In this document: positions 56,059-64,000 of the stretch, in pieces
Layout: each line of letters starts with the position of its first letter
How positions within the stretch are numbered: position 1 is the first letter of the stretch
DNA from: Billgrantia kenyensis
GTDB taxonomy: Bacteria; Pseudomonadota; Gammaproteobacteria; Pseudomonadales; Halomonadaceae
DNA: 64,000 nucleotides
Direction: 5' to 3'
NCBI RefSeq assembly: GCF_013697085.1
Contig: NZ_JACEFT010000004.1
Coordinates: 124,001 to 188,000, forward strand
Notes under the pieces: generated by a model
Database searches by the model: none
The model's input: the letters and a program-made list of their open reading frames with translations, nothing else
Told to the model about the DNA's origin: nothing
Program-made: the position numbers and the translations under genes

Positions 56059-56071
56059 ATATATATATATA
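56059..56071. promoter_or_regulatory. Alternating AT tract upstream of the persulfide dioxygenase gene
   Basis: ATATATATATATA at 56059-56071 sits in an AT-rich island (TAAATG to TTTATTC) 62 bases before the ATG. BigR/SqrR-type persulfide sensors of other bacteria bind AT-rich operators before similar genes; the site here is only a candidate. Confidence 0.35.
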
Positions 56072-56132
56072 ACTTTATTCGTGCTACAGTAAGACAAGCG
56101 TGCGGAAACTACACCGACGGAGGTCGATAACC

Positions 56133-56999
56133 ATGTCCAAGCCGATCGTGACCCATTTCTTTGACGAGCCCACCAATACCTTCAGCTATGTGGTGCAGGA
56201 TCCGGGCAGCAAGGCCTGCGCCATTGTCGATTCCGTGCTCGACTTCGACTACGCCGCCGGCAGAACCGATGTGCGTTCCGCCGACGAGATCATCGCCTTT
56301 ATCCGGGATAAAGGCCTTGAGGTCGAGTGGATCCTCGAAACCCACGTGCATGCCGATCATCTTTCCGCCGCCCCATACCTGCACGAGAAACTGGGCGGCA
56401 AGACCGGTATCGGTGCCAAGATCACCGTGGTACAGGACGTCTTCGGCAAGGCCTTCAACGCGGGTACCGAGTTTGCCCGCGACGGCAGCCAGTTCGACCG
56501 CCTCTTCGAGGAAGGCGACACCTTCGCCATCGGTAACCTGGAAGGGCGCGTGCTGCATACGCCGGGCCATACGCCGGCCTGCCTGACCTACGTCATCGGT
56601 GATGCCGCCTTCGTCGGCGATACCCTGTTCATGCCCGATTACGGCACGGCTCGCTGCGACTTCCCGGGTGGCGATGCCCGCACCCTCTTTCAATCCATCC
56701 AGAAGGTGCTGGCGCTGTCGGACGAGACGCGTCTCTTCCTGTGCCATGACTACAAGGCGCCGGAACGTGAGGAGTACCAGCACGAGACCACCGTGGCGGA
56801 GCAGCGTGCCCATAACGTCCATGTGCACTCAGGCATCAGCGAGGAGGAGTTCGTCAAGATGCGCACCGAGCGCGATGCCACCCTCGATATGCCGCGCCTG
56901 ATCCTGCCGTCGGTGCAGGTCAACATGCGCGCCGGCCACATGCCTCCGCCCGAGGACAATGGCCAGATCTATCTCAAGGTGCCGATCAACAAGTTCTGA
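56133..56999 (+). CDS. Persulfide dioxygenase-like MBL-fold hydrolase (Blh/ETHE1-type)
   Basis: This 288-residue protein has the metal motif HVHADH (His71, His73, Asp75, His76) and GHTPACLTYVIGDAAFVGDTLF, of the Blh/ETHE1 subgroup. These enzymes oxidise glutathione persulfide to sulfite. The ATG at 56133 follows GGAGG with nine bases spacing. It starts the run pdo-TIGR01244-sulP-yeeE-yeeE and is preceded by an AT-rich tract. Confidence 0.85.
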   Translation: MSKPIVTHFFDEPTNTFSYVVQDPGSKACAIVDSVLDFDYAAGRTDVRSADEIIAFIRDKGLEVEWILETHVHADHLSAAPYLHEKLGGKTGIGAKITVVQDVFGKAFNAGTEFARDGSQFDRLFEEGDTFAIGNLEGRVLHTPGHTPACLTYVIGDAAFVGDTLFMPDYGTARCDFPGGDARTLFQSIQKVLALSDETRLFLCHDYKAPEREEYQHETTVAEQRAHNVHVHSGISEEEFVKMRTERDATLDMPRLILPSVQVNMRAGHMPPPEDNGQIYLKVPINKF

Positions 57000-57021
57000 G
57001 GCGGTCAGGAGGTGAGCCACC

Positions 57022-57456
57022 ATGCAGGTACATGAAATTGACCCCGGCTTTGCCATCGCCGATGCCGTCACCCCGGCCGACCTCGAGGAGGTCGCTCGCC
57101 AGGGAGTCCGTGCGGTGATCTGTAACCGTCGTCCGGGCGAGGCGGAGGATCATCCCGATGATCGAGCGCTGAGTACAAGGGCTGTCGAGCTGGGGCTCGA
57201 GTGGCGCTGCATCCCGGTCACTCCGGGCGAGTACAGCGAGGCCGATATCGCGGCCTTCGGGCAGGCGCTGGAGAGCCTGCCCACGCCGATCCTGGCCTTC
57301 TGCCGGACCGGCAGGCGGGCGGTACACCTGTGGGCGCATGCCCGAAGCCGTGAGCCGCAGTGCAACATCCCGCTGCTGCTGGCCGCCGCGCGAGCCGCCG
57401 GGCATGACCTCGAGGAGCGCCGCTCCCAACTGGAAGCGGCTGCCAGGCAGAGCTGA
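57022..57456 (+). CDS. TIGR01244 family protein (phosphatase-like sulfurtransferase)
   Basis: This 144-residue protein has a PTP-like loop FCRTGRRAVHLW with Cys94 and Arg99. TIGR01244 proteins are commonly fused to or beside Blh persulfide dioxygenases and act as sulfur acceptors or phosphatase-like enzymes; the exact reaction is not known. GGAGGTG lies upstream. It follows the dioxygenase by 22 bases and precedes sulP by three. Confidence 0.85.
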   Translation: MQVHEIDPGFAIADAVTPADLEEVARQGVRAVICNRRPGEAEDHPDDRALSTRAVELGLEWRCIPVTPGEYSEADIAAFGQALESLPTPILAFCRTGRRAVHLWAHARSREPQCNIPLLLAAARAAGHDLEERRSQLEAAARQS

Positions 57457-57459
57457 TCG

Positions 57460-59214
57460 ATGAATCCCAAGCGCTACCTACCGATACTGCAGTGGTTGCC
57501 TGGCTACAGCCGGGCCACCATGGGCAGCGACCTGCTGGCAGCGGTCATCGTGACCATCATGCTGATCCCGCAGTCGCTGGCCTATGCCATGCTGGCGGGA
57601 TTGCCGCCCGAGGTGGGGCTCTACGCCAGTATCGCGCCGCTGGTGGTCTATGCCGTGTTCGGCACCAGCCGGACCCTGGCAGTCGGGCCGGTGGCGGTAG
57701 TTTCGCTGATGACGGCGGCGGCGGTGGGGCAGGTCGCCCCCCAGGGATCGCCGGAATATCTCGGTGCGGCGCTGGTTCTGGCGCTGATGTCGGGACTGAT
57801 CCTGACCCTGATGGGGGTGGCACGGCTGGGCTTTCTGGCCAACTTCCTCAGTCACCCGGTCATCTCGGGTTTCATCACCGCCTCGGGGCTGATCATTGCC
57901 GCCAGCCAGCTCAAGCATGTCCTGGGTGTGGAAGCCAGCGGTCACAATCTGCTGGAGCTGCTGGGCAGCCTCGGCGGCAGCCTGGGGGGAGTGAACGGGC
58001 CTACCTTGATCATCGGCTTCTCCGTCCTGGCTTCGCTCTACAGCGCCCGCCGCTGGCTCAATCCCTGCCTGCGAAAGCTGGGCGTACCCGCACGACCGGC
58101 AGATATGCTGACCAAGGCGGCGCCCATCCTTGCCGTGGCGGTGACCACCCTGGTCACCTGGAGGCTGGGTCTGGATGCCCAGGGCGTGGCCGTGGTGGGA
58201 GAGGTGCCGGCGGGTCTGCCGCCCCTGACCCTGCCGGGGTTCGATAGCGGCCTGTGGAGCCAGCTGTTCGTGGCAGCCCTGCTGATCAGCATCGTCGGCT
58301 TCGTCGAGTCGGTCTCGGTGGGCCAGACTCTCGCCGCCAAACGCCGGCAGCGGATCGACCCGGACCAGGAGCTGGTGGGGCTGGGCACCTCCAACATTGC
58401 CGCGTCGTTCACCGGCGGCATGCCGGTCACCGGCGGCTTCGCCCGCTCGGTGGTCAACTTCGATGCCGGCGCCGAGACTCCCGCAGCCGGGGCCTTCACG
58501 GCGGTGGGTATTGCCGTGGCGGCACTGCTGTTGACCCCGCTGATCGCCTACCTGCCGATCGCCACCCTGGCAGCCACCATCATCGTGGCAGTGCTGTCGC
58601 TGGTGGACTTCGGCGCCATCCGCCGGACCTGGGACTACTCCCGCTGTGATGCCATGGCCATGCTCGTCACCATCGGCGTGACGCTCGCCATCGGAATCGA
58701 GACCGGCATCCTGGCCGGGGTGGGACTTTCACTGGCCTTGCATCTCTACAACACTAGCCGCCCCCACAGCGCCGTGGTCGGTCGCGTGCCCGGGACCGAG
58801 CACTTCCGCAACGTCAAGCGCCACGCAGTGGAAACCGATCCACAGCTGGCCATCCTGCGGGTCGACGAGAGTCTTTACTTCGCCAATTCGCGCTATCTCG
58901 AGGATACCGTCATGGATCTGGCGCTTCGCCAGCCCGGGCTATGTCACGTCGTACTGGCCTGTCAGGCAGTGAACGTCATCGATGCCTCGGCGCTGGAAAG
59001 CCTGGAGGTGATCAATGCCCGACTGCGCGATGCCCAGGTCAAGCTGCATTTGGCGGAGGTCAAGGGGCCGGTGATGGACCGGTTGAGGAATACCCAATTC
59101 TGCCGCGAGCTGACCGGGGAGGTGTTCCTGAGCACCTTTGATGCCTGGCGCTCGCTGCGTGGCGAGTCTGCCACACCGGGCCGAGCCTGCGGTGCAGCGG
59201 AGCCGATGGTGTAG
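57460..59214 (+). CDS. SulP family anion transporter with C-terminal STAS domain
   Basis: This 584-residue membrane protein has about 12-14 helices with GSDLLAAVIVTIMLIPQSLAYAMLAG near the N-terminus and a cytoplasmic STAS domain from about residue 440 (LYFANSRYLEDTVMDLAL, VNVIDASALESLEVI). SulP proteins move sulfate, bicarbonate or other anions. The position after the dioxygenase suggests export of sulfite or sulfate, as proposed for similar loci; this is inference. Confidence 0.9.
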   Translation: MNPKRYLPILQWLPGYSRATMGSDLLAAVIVTIMLIPQSLAYAMLAGLPPEVGLYASIAPLVVYAVFGTSRTLAVGPVAVVSLMTAAAVGQVAPQGSPEYLGAALVLALMSGLILTLMGVARLGFLANFLSHPVISGFITASGLIIAASQLKHVLGVEASGHNLLELLGSLGGSLGGVNGPTLIIGFSVLASLYSARRWLNPCLRKLGVPARPADMLTKAAPILAVAVTTLVTWRLGLDAQGVAVVGEVPAGLPPLTLPGFDSGLWSQLFVAALLISIVGFVESVSVGQTLAAKRRQRIDPDQELVGLGTSNIAASFTGGMPVTGGFARSVVNFDAGAETPAAGAFTAVGIAVAALLLTPLIAYLPIATLAATIIVAVLSLVDFGAIRRTWDYSRCDAMAMLVTIGVTLAIGIETGILAGVGLSLALHLYNTSRPHSAVVGRVPGTEHFRNVKRHAVETDPQLAILRVDESLYFANSRYLEDTVMDLALRQPGLCHVVLACQAVNVIDASALESLEVINARLRDAQVKLHLAEVKGPVMDRLRNTQFCRELTGEVFLSTFDAWRSLRGESATPGRACGAAEPMV

Positions 59215-59259
59215 GCACGACCTTTCTTGACGTTCAACACTGTAAGAAGGAGTGAAGAA

Positions 59260-59721
59260 GTGGACTGGATCGCGAGCCTTCAGGGGCTGATAGGGGGTGT
59301 GTTCATCGGCCTGTCGGCCGTCTGGTTGATGGCCACGCTGGGGCGCATTGCCGGCATCAGCGGGATCGTTGGTAGCCTCGTCACCACGCTGCCCAAGGGC
59401 GACAGCGGCTGGCGCGTGGCCTTCGTGCTGGGTCTGGTCAGCGGTCCCCTGTTGCTCATGCTGCTGGGAGGCGGGCTTGGCAACGTCGCCGGTGCCCCCG
59501 GTGAGGTGGTCGGTCAGCCGGCTGGCGGCGTGGGCCTGATGCTGGTGGCCGGCCTGCTGGTGGGGCTGGGAACCGGCCTGGGCAGTGGCTGCACCAGTGG
59601 CCATGGCGTCTGCGGCCTGGCGCGCTTGTCACCGCGCTCGATGGTGGCGACGATGACCTTCCTGGCCTGTGCCATCGTCACCGTCTATATCGCACGGCAC
59701 GTGCTGGGAGGTGGCGCATGA
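59260..59721 (+). CDS. YeeE/YedE family protein, first half
   Basis: This 153-residue membrane protein has four to five helices and the YeeE/YedE signature [22 protein letters not shown] with two cysteines in the hydrophobic channel region. TsuA/YeeE imports thiosulfate. The GTG at 59260 follows AAGGAG with seven bases spacing. It overlaps the next gene by four bases, and together they equal one full-length YeeE. Confidence 0.85.
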   Translation: MDWIASLQGLIGGVFIGLSAVWLMATLGRIAGISGIVGSLVTTLPKGDSGWRVAFVLGLVSGPLLLMLLGGGLGNVAGAPGEVVGQPAGGVGLMLVAGLLVGLGTGLGSGCTSGHGVCGLARLSPRSMVATMTFLACAIVTVYIARHVLGGGA

Positions 59722-60131
59722 AATCCGTCATGGGTTATATCGCCGGGCTGCTGTTCGGCCTGGGCCTGGCACTCGCCGGCATGACCGACCCGGCCCGGGT
59801 GCTCGGCTTCCTGGATATCTTCGGCGCCTGGGACCCGACGCTGATGTTCGTCCTCGGCGGGGCGGTGGTGACGACTTTCATCGGCTACCGGCTGGTCTTT
59901 CGCCGCGAGCGGCCGATGCTGGGGGAGACCTTTCAGCTGCCCACGCGCCAGGACCTGGACGTCCGGCTGATTGGCGGGTCGGCCCTGTTCGGCATCGGCT
60001 GGGGGCTTTCCGGCTACTGTCCCGGGCCCGCGGTGGCATCCATTGCCGGGCTCACCGCGCCGCTGTTCGCCATGCTGATCGCCATGGTGGCGGGCTGGTT
60101 CCTGGCCCGGGCGATCCCCGCTCGCGACTGA
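59718..60131 (+). CDS. YeeE/YedE family protein, second half (DUF6691-like)
   Basis: This 137-residue protein has four helices and the block GWGLSGYCPGPAVASIAG with the conserved cysteine. It is the partner of the preceding gene; the pair probably forms one sulfur-compound transporter. It ends the sulfur operon and a terminator follows. Confidence 0.85.
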   Translation: MKSVMGYIAGLLFGLGLALAGMTDPARVLGFLDIFGAWDPTLMFVLGGAVVTTFIGYRLVFRRERPMLGETFQLPTRQDLDVRLIGGSALFGIGWGLSGYCPGPAVASIAGLTAPLFAMLIAMVAGWFLARAIPARD

Positions 60132-60154
60132 GGGGGGCTCGACAACCCTGCCCT

Positions 60155-60190
60155 GCGTCCCCATCGGCTCGGCCGATGGGGACGCTTATC
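60155..60190 (+). terminator. Terminator of the sulfur operon
   Basis: A 14-bp perfect stem (60155-60168 and 60172-60185) with a TCG loop is followed by TTATC. It separates the YeeE pair from the two-component genes. Confidence 0.85.
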
Positions 60191-60277
60191 GTTGCTCTCT
60201 CGGCCTGGCTTTCTCCTGTCGTTAACCTCCGCTTAATCTGCACATGACACGATGCGCCACAAGAAGAGGAACCCTTC

Positions 60278-60973
60278 ATGCACGTTCTGCTCATCGAGGA
60301 TGATGCGCTGGTGGCCTCAGGCATTCTGGCCGGGCTGAGCGCACACGATTTCGTTGCCGACCATGTGGAAACCATGGCAGAGGCGCGTATGGCCCTCGAG
60401 GCGGTGGCCAGCGACGTGGTCATCCTCGATCGTGGCCTGCCTGATGGCGATGGACTCGAGTTGCTGGAGGAGTGGCGCAGAGCCGGGGTCACCACCCCGG
60501 TACTGGTACTGACTGCGCGCGACAGTGTTCAGGATCGCGTCATGGGACTTCAAGGTGGAGCGGACGACTATCTGGTCAAGCCCTTCGACCTGGACGAGCT
60601 GGTGGCACGGTTGCATGCCTTGCTGCGCCGGGCCGTAGGGCGATCCCGCTCGGTGATGGAGCACGGTGCGCTGTGCCTCGACCCGGTTGCGCGCGAGGTG
60701 AGCGTGGCCGATCAGCCGGTGGCGCTGTCGCGACGAGAGCTGGTGCTGCTGGAAACCTTCCTGCGGTCGCCTCGCAGCGTGCTTACCGCCGACCAGCTCA
60801 AGGACAGCCTCTACGGCATGAACGAAGACGTGGAAAGCAATGCGCTCAACGTGCATATCCATCACTTGCGGCGCAAGCTCGGCATCCGGGTGATCGAGAC
60901 CGTACGCGGGCTGGGATATCGCCTGGGCAAGCCTTCGGCGGTGGAAGCGCCGCCCGGGAGAGCGGGGCGATGA
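60278..60973 (+). CDS. OmpR-family response regulator (QseB/PmrA-like)
   Basis: This 231-residue protein has a receiver domain with phospho-acceptor Asp51 (VVILDRGLPDGDG), acidic pair Asp8-Asp9 and Lys in YLVKPFD, then a winged-helix domain (VLTADQLKDSLYG, NVHIHHLRRKLG). It overlaps the sensor kinase by four bases. Targets are unknown; they may be the flanking sulfur and thiol-redox genes. Confidence 0.92.
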   Translation: MHVLLIEDDALVASGILAGLSAHDFVADHVETMAEARMALEAVASDVVILDRGLPDGDGLELLEEWRRAGVTTPVLVLTARDSVQDRVMGLQGGADDYLVKPFDLDELVARLHALLRRAVGRSRSVMEHGALCLDPVAREVSVADQPVALSRRELVLLETFLRSPRSVLTADQLKDSLYGMNEDVESNALNVHIHHLRRKLGIRVIETVRGLGYRLGKPSAVEAPPGRAGR

Positions 60974-62289
60974 GCCTGCGTACGCGCCTGTTGCTGACCT
61001 TGGGCTTGACCCTGGCATTGCTGTGGGGGCTGGCTGCGACCTGGTTGATGCGTGACCTCGAAGAGCAGTTCGTGGCCACCCTCGATCAGCGCCTGGCCCA
61101 GTCGGCACGCATGGTGGCAGGGCTGATGGCTCAGCTTCCCGAGGAGGTGTGGCTGACGGCGGATCGGGCCGCCTTGTCGATTCCACCCATCGAAGGGCTC
61201 GCCTGCCAGGTGCATTCGCCCAGCGGAGAGGTCATGGCCCGCACCCATACCGACCTGGAGTCGATCCTGGCGCCGGGGGAGCGCGGGCATAGCTTCCGTG
61301 AAGAGGGGGGCGTCACCTGGCGGGTGTTCACCTACGAGCGTGGCGGACTGACCATTACCACCGCGGACCGAATGGATGAGCGCAACCAGTTGTTGAGTGA
61401 GGTCTTCAAGGTGGCGGTGGTGCCTTTTGCCGTGGCTCTGGTGGGCAGCATGGTCGCACTGTGGCTGGGAGTGGTGCGTGGCCTGGCGCCGTTGTCCCGG
61501 CTGCGACAGTCGCTGGCGAAGCGTCACCCTGAAGCCCTGGGGCCGGTAGCCACTCACGGGGTACCGGTGGAGCTCAAGCCGCTGATCAAGACGCTCAATG
61601 GCCTGTTGGAACGTGTTCAGCAGGCCATGGTGCGCGAGCAGCGCTTCACCAACGATGCCGCTCATGAGCTAAAGACGCCGCTCACTGCCATCAAGACCCA
61701 TCTCCAGGTAGCCGGTCGTGTAGAGGGACAGGCTGCCCGCCAGTCACTGGCCCACGCCGAGGAGGGCGTCGGCAGGCTGACGCGAATTCTCGATCAGCTG
61801 CTGATGCTCGCCCGGGTCGAGGGTCAGGCCCGGTTCGATGATGGCGAGTGCAGCCGAATTGCCGATGTGGTGGAGCTGGCGCTTCGCGATAATGGCATGA
61901 CGGTGTCGCGGTTCGAGCTACCCGCAGTGTGGCCCGAAGGACGGCTAGGCCTGCCTCGCGAGCTGGCAATCACCGCATTGCGCAATCTGGTTGACAACGC
62001 CCTGCTGCATGGCGGCGATGCGGGGCCGGTGGTCCTTGACGCCGAGCGGGTTGAAGGAGGATCGGCTGTCACCTTCCGGGTCCGCGACCACGGGACGGGG
62101 GTCGAGGCCAAGCTGCTGGGGCAGCTGACCGAGCGCTTCTGGCGCACCAGCAAGCAGCAGGGGAGCGGCCTGGGGCTCGCCATCGTCAACGCGATCGCAG
62201 AGCGCTTCGGCGGGCAGCTCGATTTCACTCGCCCGCAGGGAGGCGGACTCGAGGCCCGCCTTACCTTGCCGCTGCAGCCGGAGCCCTGA
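60970..62289 (+). CDS. Sensor histidine kinase (QseC/PmrB-like)
   Basis: This 439-residue kinase has a membrane helix at 8-26, a periplasmic domain of about 120 residues, a second helix at about 148-168, HAMP, the phospho-accepting His232 in FTNDAAHELKTPL, and a GHKL ATPase domain (NLVDNALLHG, DHGTGV, GSGLGLAIVNAIAERFGG). The periplasmic domain has a cysteine (GLACQVHSP). The ligand is unknown. Confidence 0.92.
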   Translation: MSLRTRLLLTLGLTLALLWGLAATWLMRDLEEQFVATLDQRLAQSARMVAGLMAQLPEEVWLTADRAALSIPPIEGLACQVHSPSGEVMARTHTDLESILAPGERGHSFREEGGVTWRVFTYERGGLTITTADRMDERNQLLSEVFKVAVVPFAVALVGSMVALWLGVVRGLAPLSRLRQSLAKRHPEALGPVATHGVPVELKPLIKTLNGLLERVQQAMVREQRFTNDAAHELKTPLTAIKTHLQVAGRVEGQAARQSLAHAEEGVGRLTRILDQLLMLARVEGQARFDDGECSRIADVVELALRDNGMTVSRFELPAVWPEGRLGLPRELAITALRNLVDNALLHGGDAGPVVLDAERVEGGSAVTFRVRDHGTGVEAKLLGQLTERFWRTSKQQGSGLGLAIVNAIAERFGGQLDFTRPQGGGLEARLTLPLQPEP

Positions 62290-62306
62290 GCTCGCGGCTC
62301 AGGGCT
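62282..62306. terminator. Bidirectional hairpin overlapping two stop codons
   Basis: AGCCCTGAGC (62282-62291) and GCTCAGGGCT (62297-62306) form a perfect 10-bp stem with loop TCGCG. It contains the stop codons of the sensor kinase and of the convergent DsbG-like gene. Confidence 0.7.
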
Positions 62307-63054
62307 GTTCTCCCCCCATCATTTCCACCAGGCGCGCCTCTTCCGGCATGCCGTCCGCACGCTGTAGCCGTCCCTCGTGGCGGTAGATCGTGGTCGGCGT
62401 GGCATACAGCCCCAGTTCATCGAACAATCCGTTGTTGCGATAGATCTGGTCCTCGATATCCCGGGGCTGCGGGGCCGCCGCGACGGAATTGCCCTGGCTG
62501 TGGTCGTGCAGGGCGGCCTCCGGGTCATCGGCGCCCAGCAGGGAAGCGGCCTTCGCCGGGCTGCTCTGCTGCAGGATCCCCACCATGATATGGCGCAGCT
62601 GGACCTGCCCGGCCTCGATCCACGGGCGGGCCTGCTTCCAGAACTGGTGGCAGTAGGGGCAGTTGGGGTCGGTGAAGGTATACAGCACCAAGGGGGCGTC
62701 CGGCTGGCCGTCCTGGATCCAGTAGCTGGCTTCCAGCTTCTGCCAGACTTCCTCTTCCTGTGGTGCTCTGACGAGTTCATCGAGAGGCGCCTCGGAGAGG
62801 TCGTTGCCTTCGGCATCGATCATGGTGCCGACGATGGCATGTTGACCATCGCCAGTCACGAAGACGGTCATCTCGCGGCCCTGGTGGCTGGCGGCGAAGC
62901 CGGAAAGGCCGCTTGGGGCCTCGAACTCACCGTGTATTTCCAAACCTTCTGCACTCAAGGCGCGGATGGGGGCTGGCCAGTCGTCGGCAAGCGCCATGGG
63001 GGCGCCGGCGAGGACAGTCAGTCCGGTGGCAAGCACGCAATATCGAAAAGCCAT
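62299..63054 (-). CDS. DsbG-like thiol:disulfide interchange protein
   Basis: This 251-residue periplasmic protein has a signal peptide (cleavage after ALA, residue 23), a short dimerisation domain and a thioredoxin domain with CPYC (Cys132, Cys135), the DsbG active site, plus a cis-Pro TPTT segment. It would reduce or isomerise disulfides or protect single cysteines from oxidation. It follows the TlpA-like gene by 68 bases on the same strand. Confidence 0.88.
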   Translation of the reverse strand: MAFRYCVLATGLTVLAGAPMALADDWPAPIRALSAEGLEIHGEFEAPSGLSGFAASHQGREMTVFVTGDGQHAIVGTMIDAEGNDLSEAPLDELVRAPQEEEVWQKLEASYWIQDGQPDAPLVLYTFTDPNCPYCHQFWKQARPWIEAGQVQLRHIMVGILQQSSPAKAASLLGADDPEAALHDHSQGNSVAAAPQPRDIEDQIYRNNGLFDELGLYATPTTIYRHEGRLQRADGMPEEARLVEMMGGEQP

Positions 63055-63122
63055 GTGGGTTTCCTTGATGTCGATGTGACGCTATGGACCCCGGGAGTCC
63101 GTTGGATGACAGGGGGCTGAAT

Positions 63123-63944
63123 TCAGCGCAGGCGCTCGATGCCGCTCAGCAGGGTGGCCCGAGACAGTTCGCCGAAATGCGTGCTTCTCAGTTGACCGTC
63201 TGCATCGTAGAACAGCGTCGTCGGCATGGCCATGGAGCCGGTGACTTCGCCAAGCGAGTTGCGGGCATCGAGCAGGATGTTGTCGAGCTCAAGGGTGTGT
63301 TCGGCAAGAAAGCGTTCCACGTGACGGGCATCTTCCCCCTGGTTGACGAAGACAAAGGTAATGTCGTCCGCTTCCTGCTGCATCTGCTCGAAGACCGGCA
63401 TCTCGCGAATACAGGGCGGGCACCAGGTAGCCCAGAGATTGACTACCAGCGGCTGGCCCTCCGCGGCCGCAAGCGAAGGCAGGTCGGCCGGGCTGCCATC
63501 CAGGGCGACCAGTGCGGTATCCGGCAGGGGGCGCGCAGTGGATTCCATCAGCAGCAAGGGGCCGGCAAGCAGCCCCCAGGTAATGGCGCCCGTGGTCAAC
63601 GCGCCGGCAAGGGCGACCCTTTGTGCCGGGTGCCGCCACATCAGCCAGAGGGCGTAGGCCAGGCCAACCACCAGGCCTCCCAGGGGGTCGAATCCACCGT
63701 CACGGATGTCCAGTATCGACAGTATCCCGTCGTAGCTGCCCCAATAGCGGATCACGAACAGGGTGCGGGCACCGGCCAGTCCGAGAAGCAGCAGTGTAAA
63801 CAGTGTGTCGGCGACAGGGGTGCGATAGCGCCGCCCCAGCAGCGCTCCGGCAAGCAGGGCCATGAAGAAGGCCAGTACGATCAGCAGTTGGCCGATGGAG
63901 ATTCCCACGGGGCCAAGGGCAAGGCTCTGCTGCAAGGCATGCAT
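63123..63944 (-). CDS. TlpA-family thiol:disulfide protein with N-terminal Lgt-like membrane domain
   Basis: This 273-residue protein has four to five N-terminal membrane helices (about residues 12-135) with Lgt-like motifs (GPVGISIGQLLI, GGFDPLGGLVVG) and a C-terminal thioredoxin domain with WCPPC (Cys175, Cys178) and a cis-Pro MPTT. The thioredoxin part should lie in the periplasm and may pass electrons to the DsbG-like protein. The ATG at 63944 is preferred; a GTG at 63974 is possible. The Lgt part lacks the residues needed for lipidation as far as I can see. The last 56 bases of the window hold nothing else. Confidence 0.85.
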   Translation of the reverse strand: MHALQQSLALGPVGISIGQLLIVLAFFMALLAGALLGRRYRTPVADTLFTLLLLGLAGARTLFVIRYWGSYDGILSILDIRDGGFDPLGGLVVGLAYALWLMWRHPAQRVALAGALTTGAITWGLLAGPLLLMESTARPLPDTALVALDGSPADLPSLAAAEGQPLVVNLWATWCPPCIREMPVFEQMQQEADDITFVFVNQGEDARHVERFLAEHTLELDNILLDARNSLGEVTGSMAMPTTLFYDADGQLRSTHFGELSRATLLSGIERLR

Positions 63945-64000
63945 AGGGTGCTGTCCTCCTGAAGCGAAGCTCACGGTAAAGGCGACTCGCCAGCGTGACA

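Overview
The window is a dense, GC-rich bacterial chromosome segment with no rRNA, tRNA, CRISPR array or phage. The gene content and order point to a halophilic or marine gammaproteobacterium, most likely Halomonas or another Halomonadaceae. This rests on the zwf-pgl-eda operon, the ftsB-ispD-ispF-truD-surE-pcm-popT-nlpD-rpoS block, a Pseudomonas-type fused FruB, a short Pseudomonas-type LOV protein and a TRAP transporter. The assignment is inferred from gene content, not from a marker gene.

Region 1 (1-15.9 kb) is central sugar metabolism. It holds the end of zwf with pgl and eda, the fructose PTS operon fruBKA (reading left) with its divergent regulator cra, and a left-reading Entner-Doudoroff operon edd-glk-mutarotase-fructokinase. 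Two Cra-like operators lie before fruB. A HexR-like site and a good promoter lie before edd. An Aer-like energy-taxis receptor sits between eda and fruA.

Region 2 (15.9-30.6 kb) is housekeeping: a GNAT-fold protein, the ftsB to rpoS block, tolC, alr, an LpxL-type acyltransferase, a DUF1328 peptide and ettA.

Region 3 (30.7-40.3 kb) is mixed: a short LOV photoreceptor, an MFS transporter, an Rdx thioredoxin-like protein, an EamA exporter, a RelE/ParE toxin with its antitoxin, a roughly 214-bp MITE-like element, tesA divergent from ybbA-ybbP, and an exported protein of unknown function.

Region 4 (40.3-48.9 kb) is the most unusual part. An M81 (MlrC-like) metallohydrolase is divergent from a LysR regulator, which is followed by a TRAP transporter (dctPQM) and by homologues of ord, ortA and ortB. 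These three are the last enzymes of the clostridial oxidative ornithine pathway: 2,4-diaminopentanoate dehydrogenase and 2-amino-4-oxopentanoate thiolase. No ornithine racemase or aminomutase is nearby, so the cluster looks like a self-contained import-and-degrade module for an unknown amino compound that ends in alanine, acetyl-CoA and ammonia.

Region 5 (49-64 kb) has glyA, a beta-CASP metallo-beta-lactamase, an SBF-type transporter and a membrane-anchored ankyrin protein. A sulfur/persulfide island follows: exported rhodanese, exported DsrE-like protein, DUF2892, peroxiredoxin, persulfide dioxygenase, TIGR01244 phosphatase-like sulfurtransferase, SulP transporter and a split YeeE/YedE pair. 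A perfect FNR/ANR-type palindrome lies before the first gene. A QseBC-like two-component system and two periplasmic thiol-redox proteins (DsbG-like and TlpA-like) close the window.
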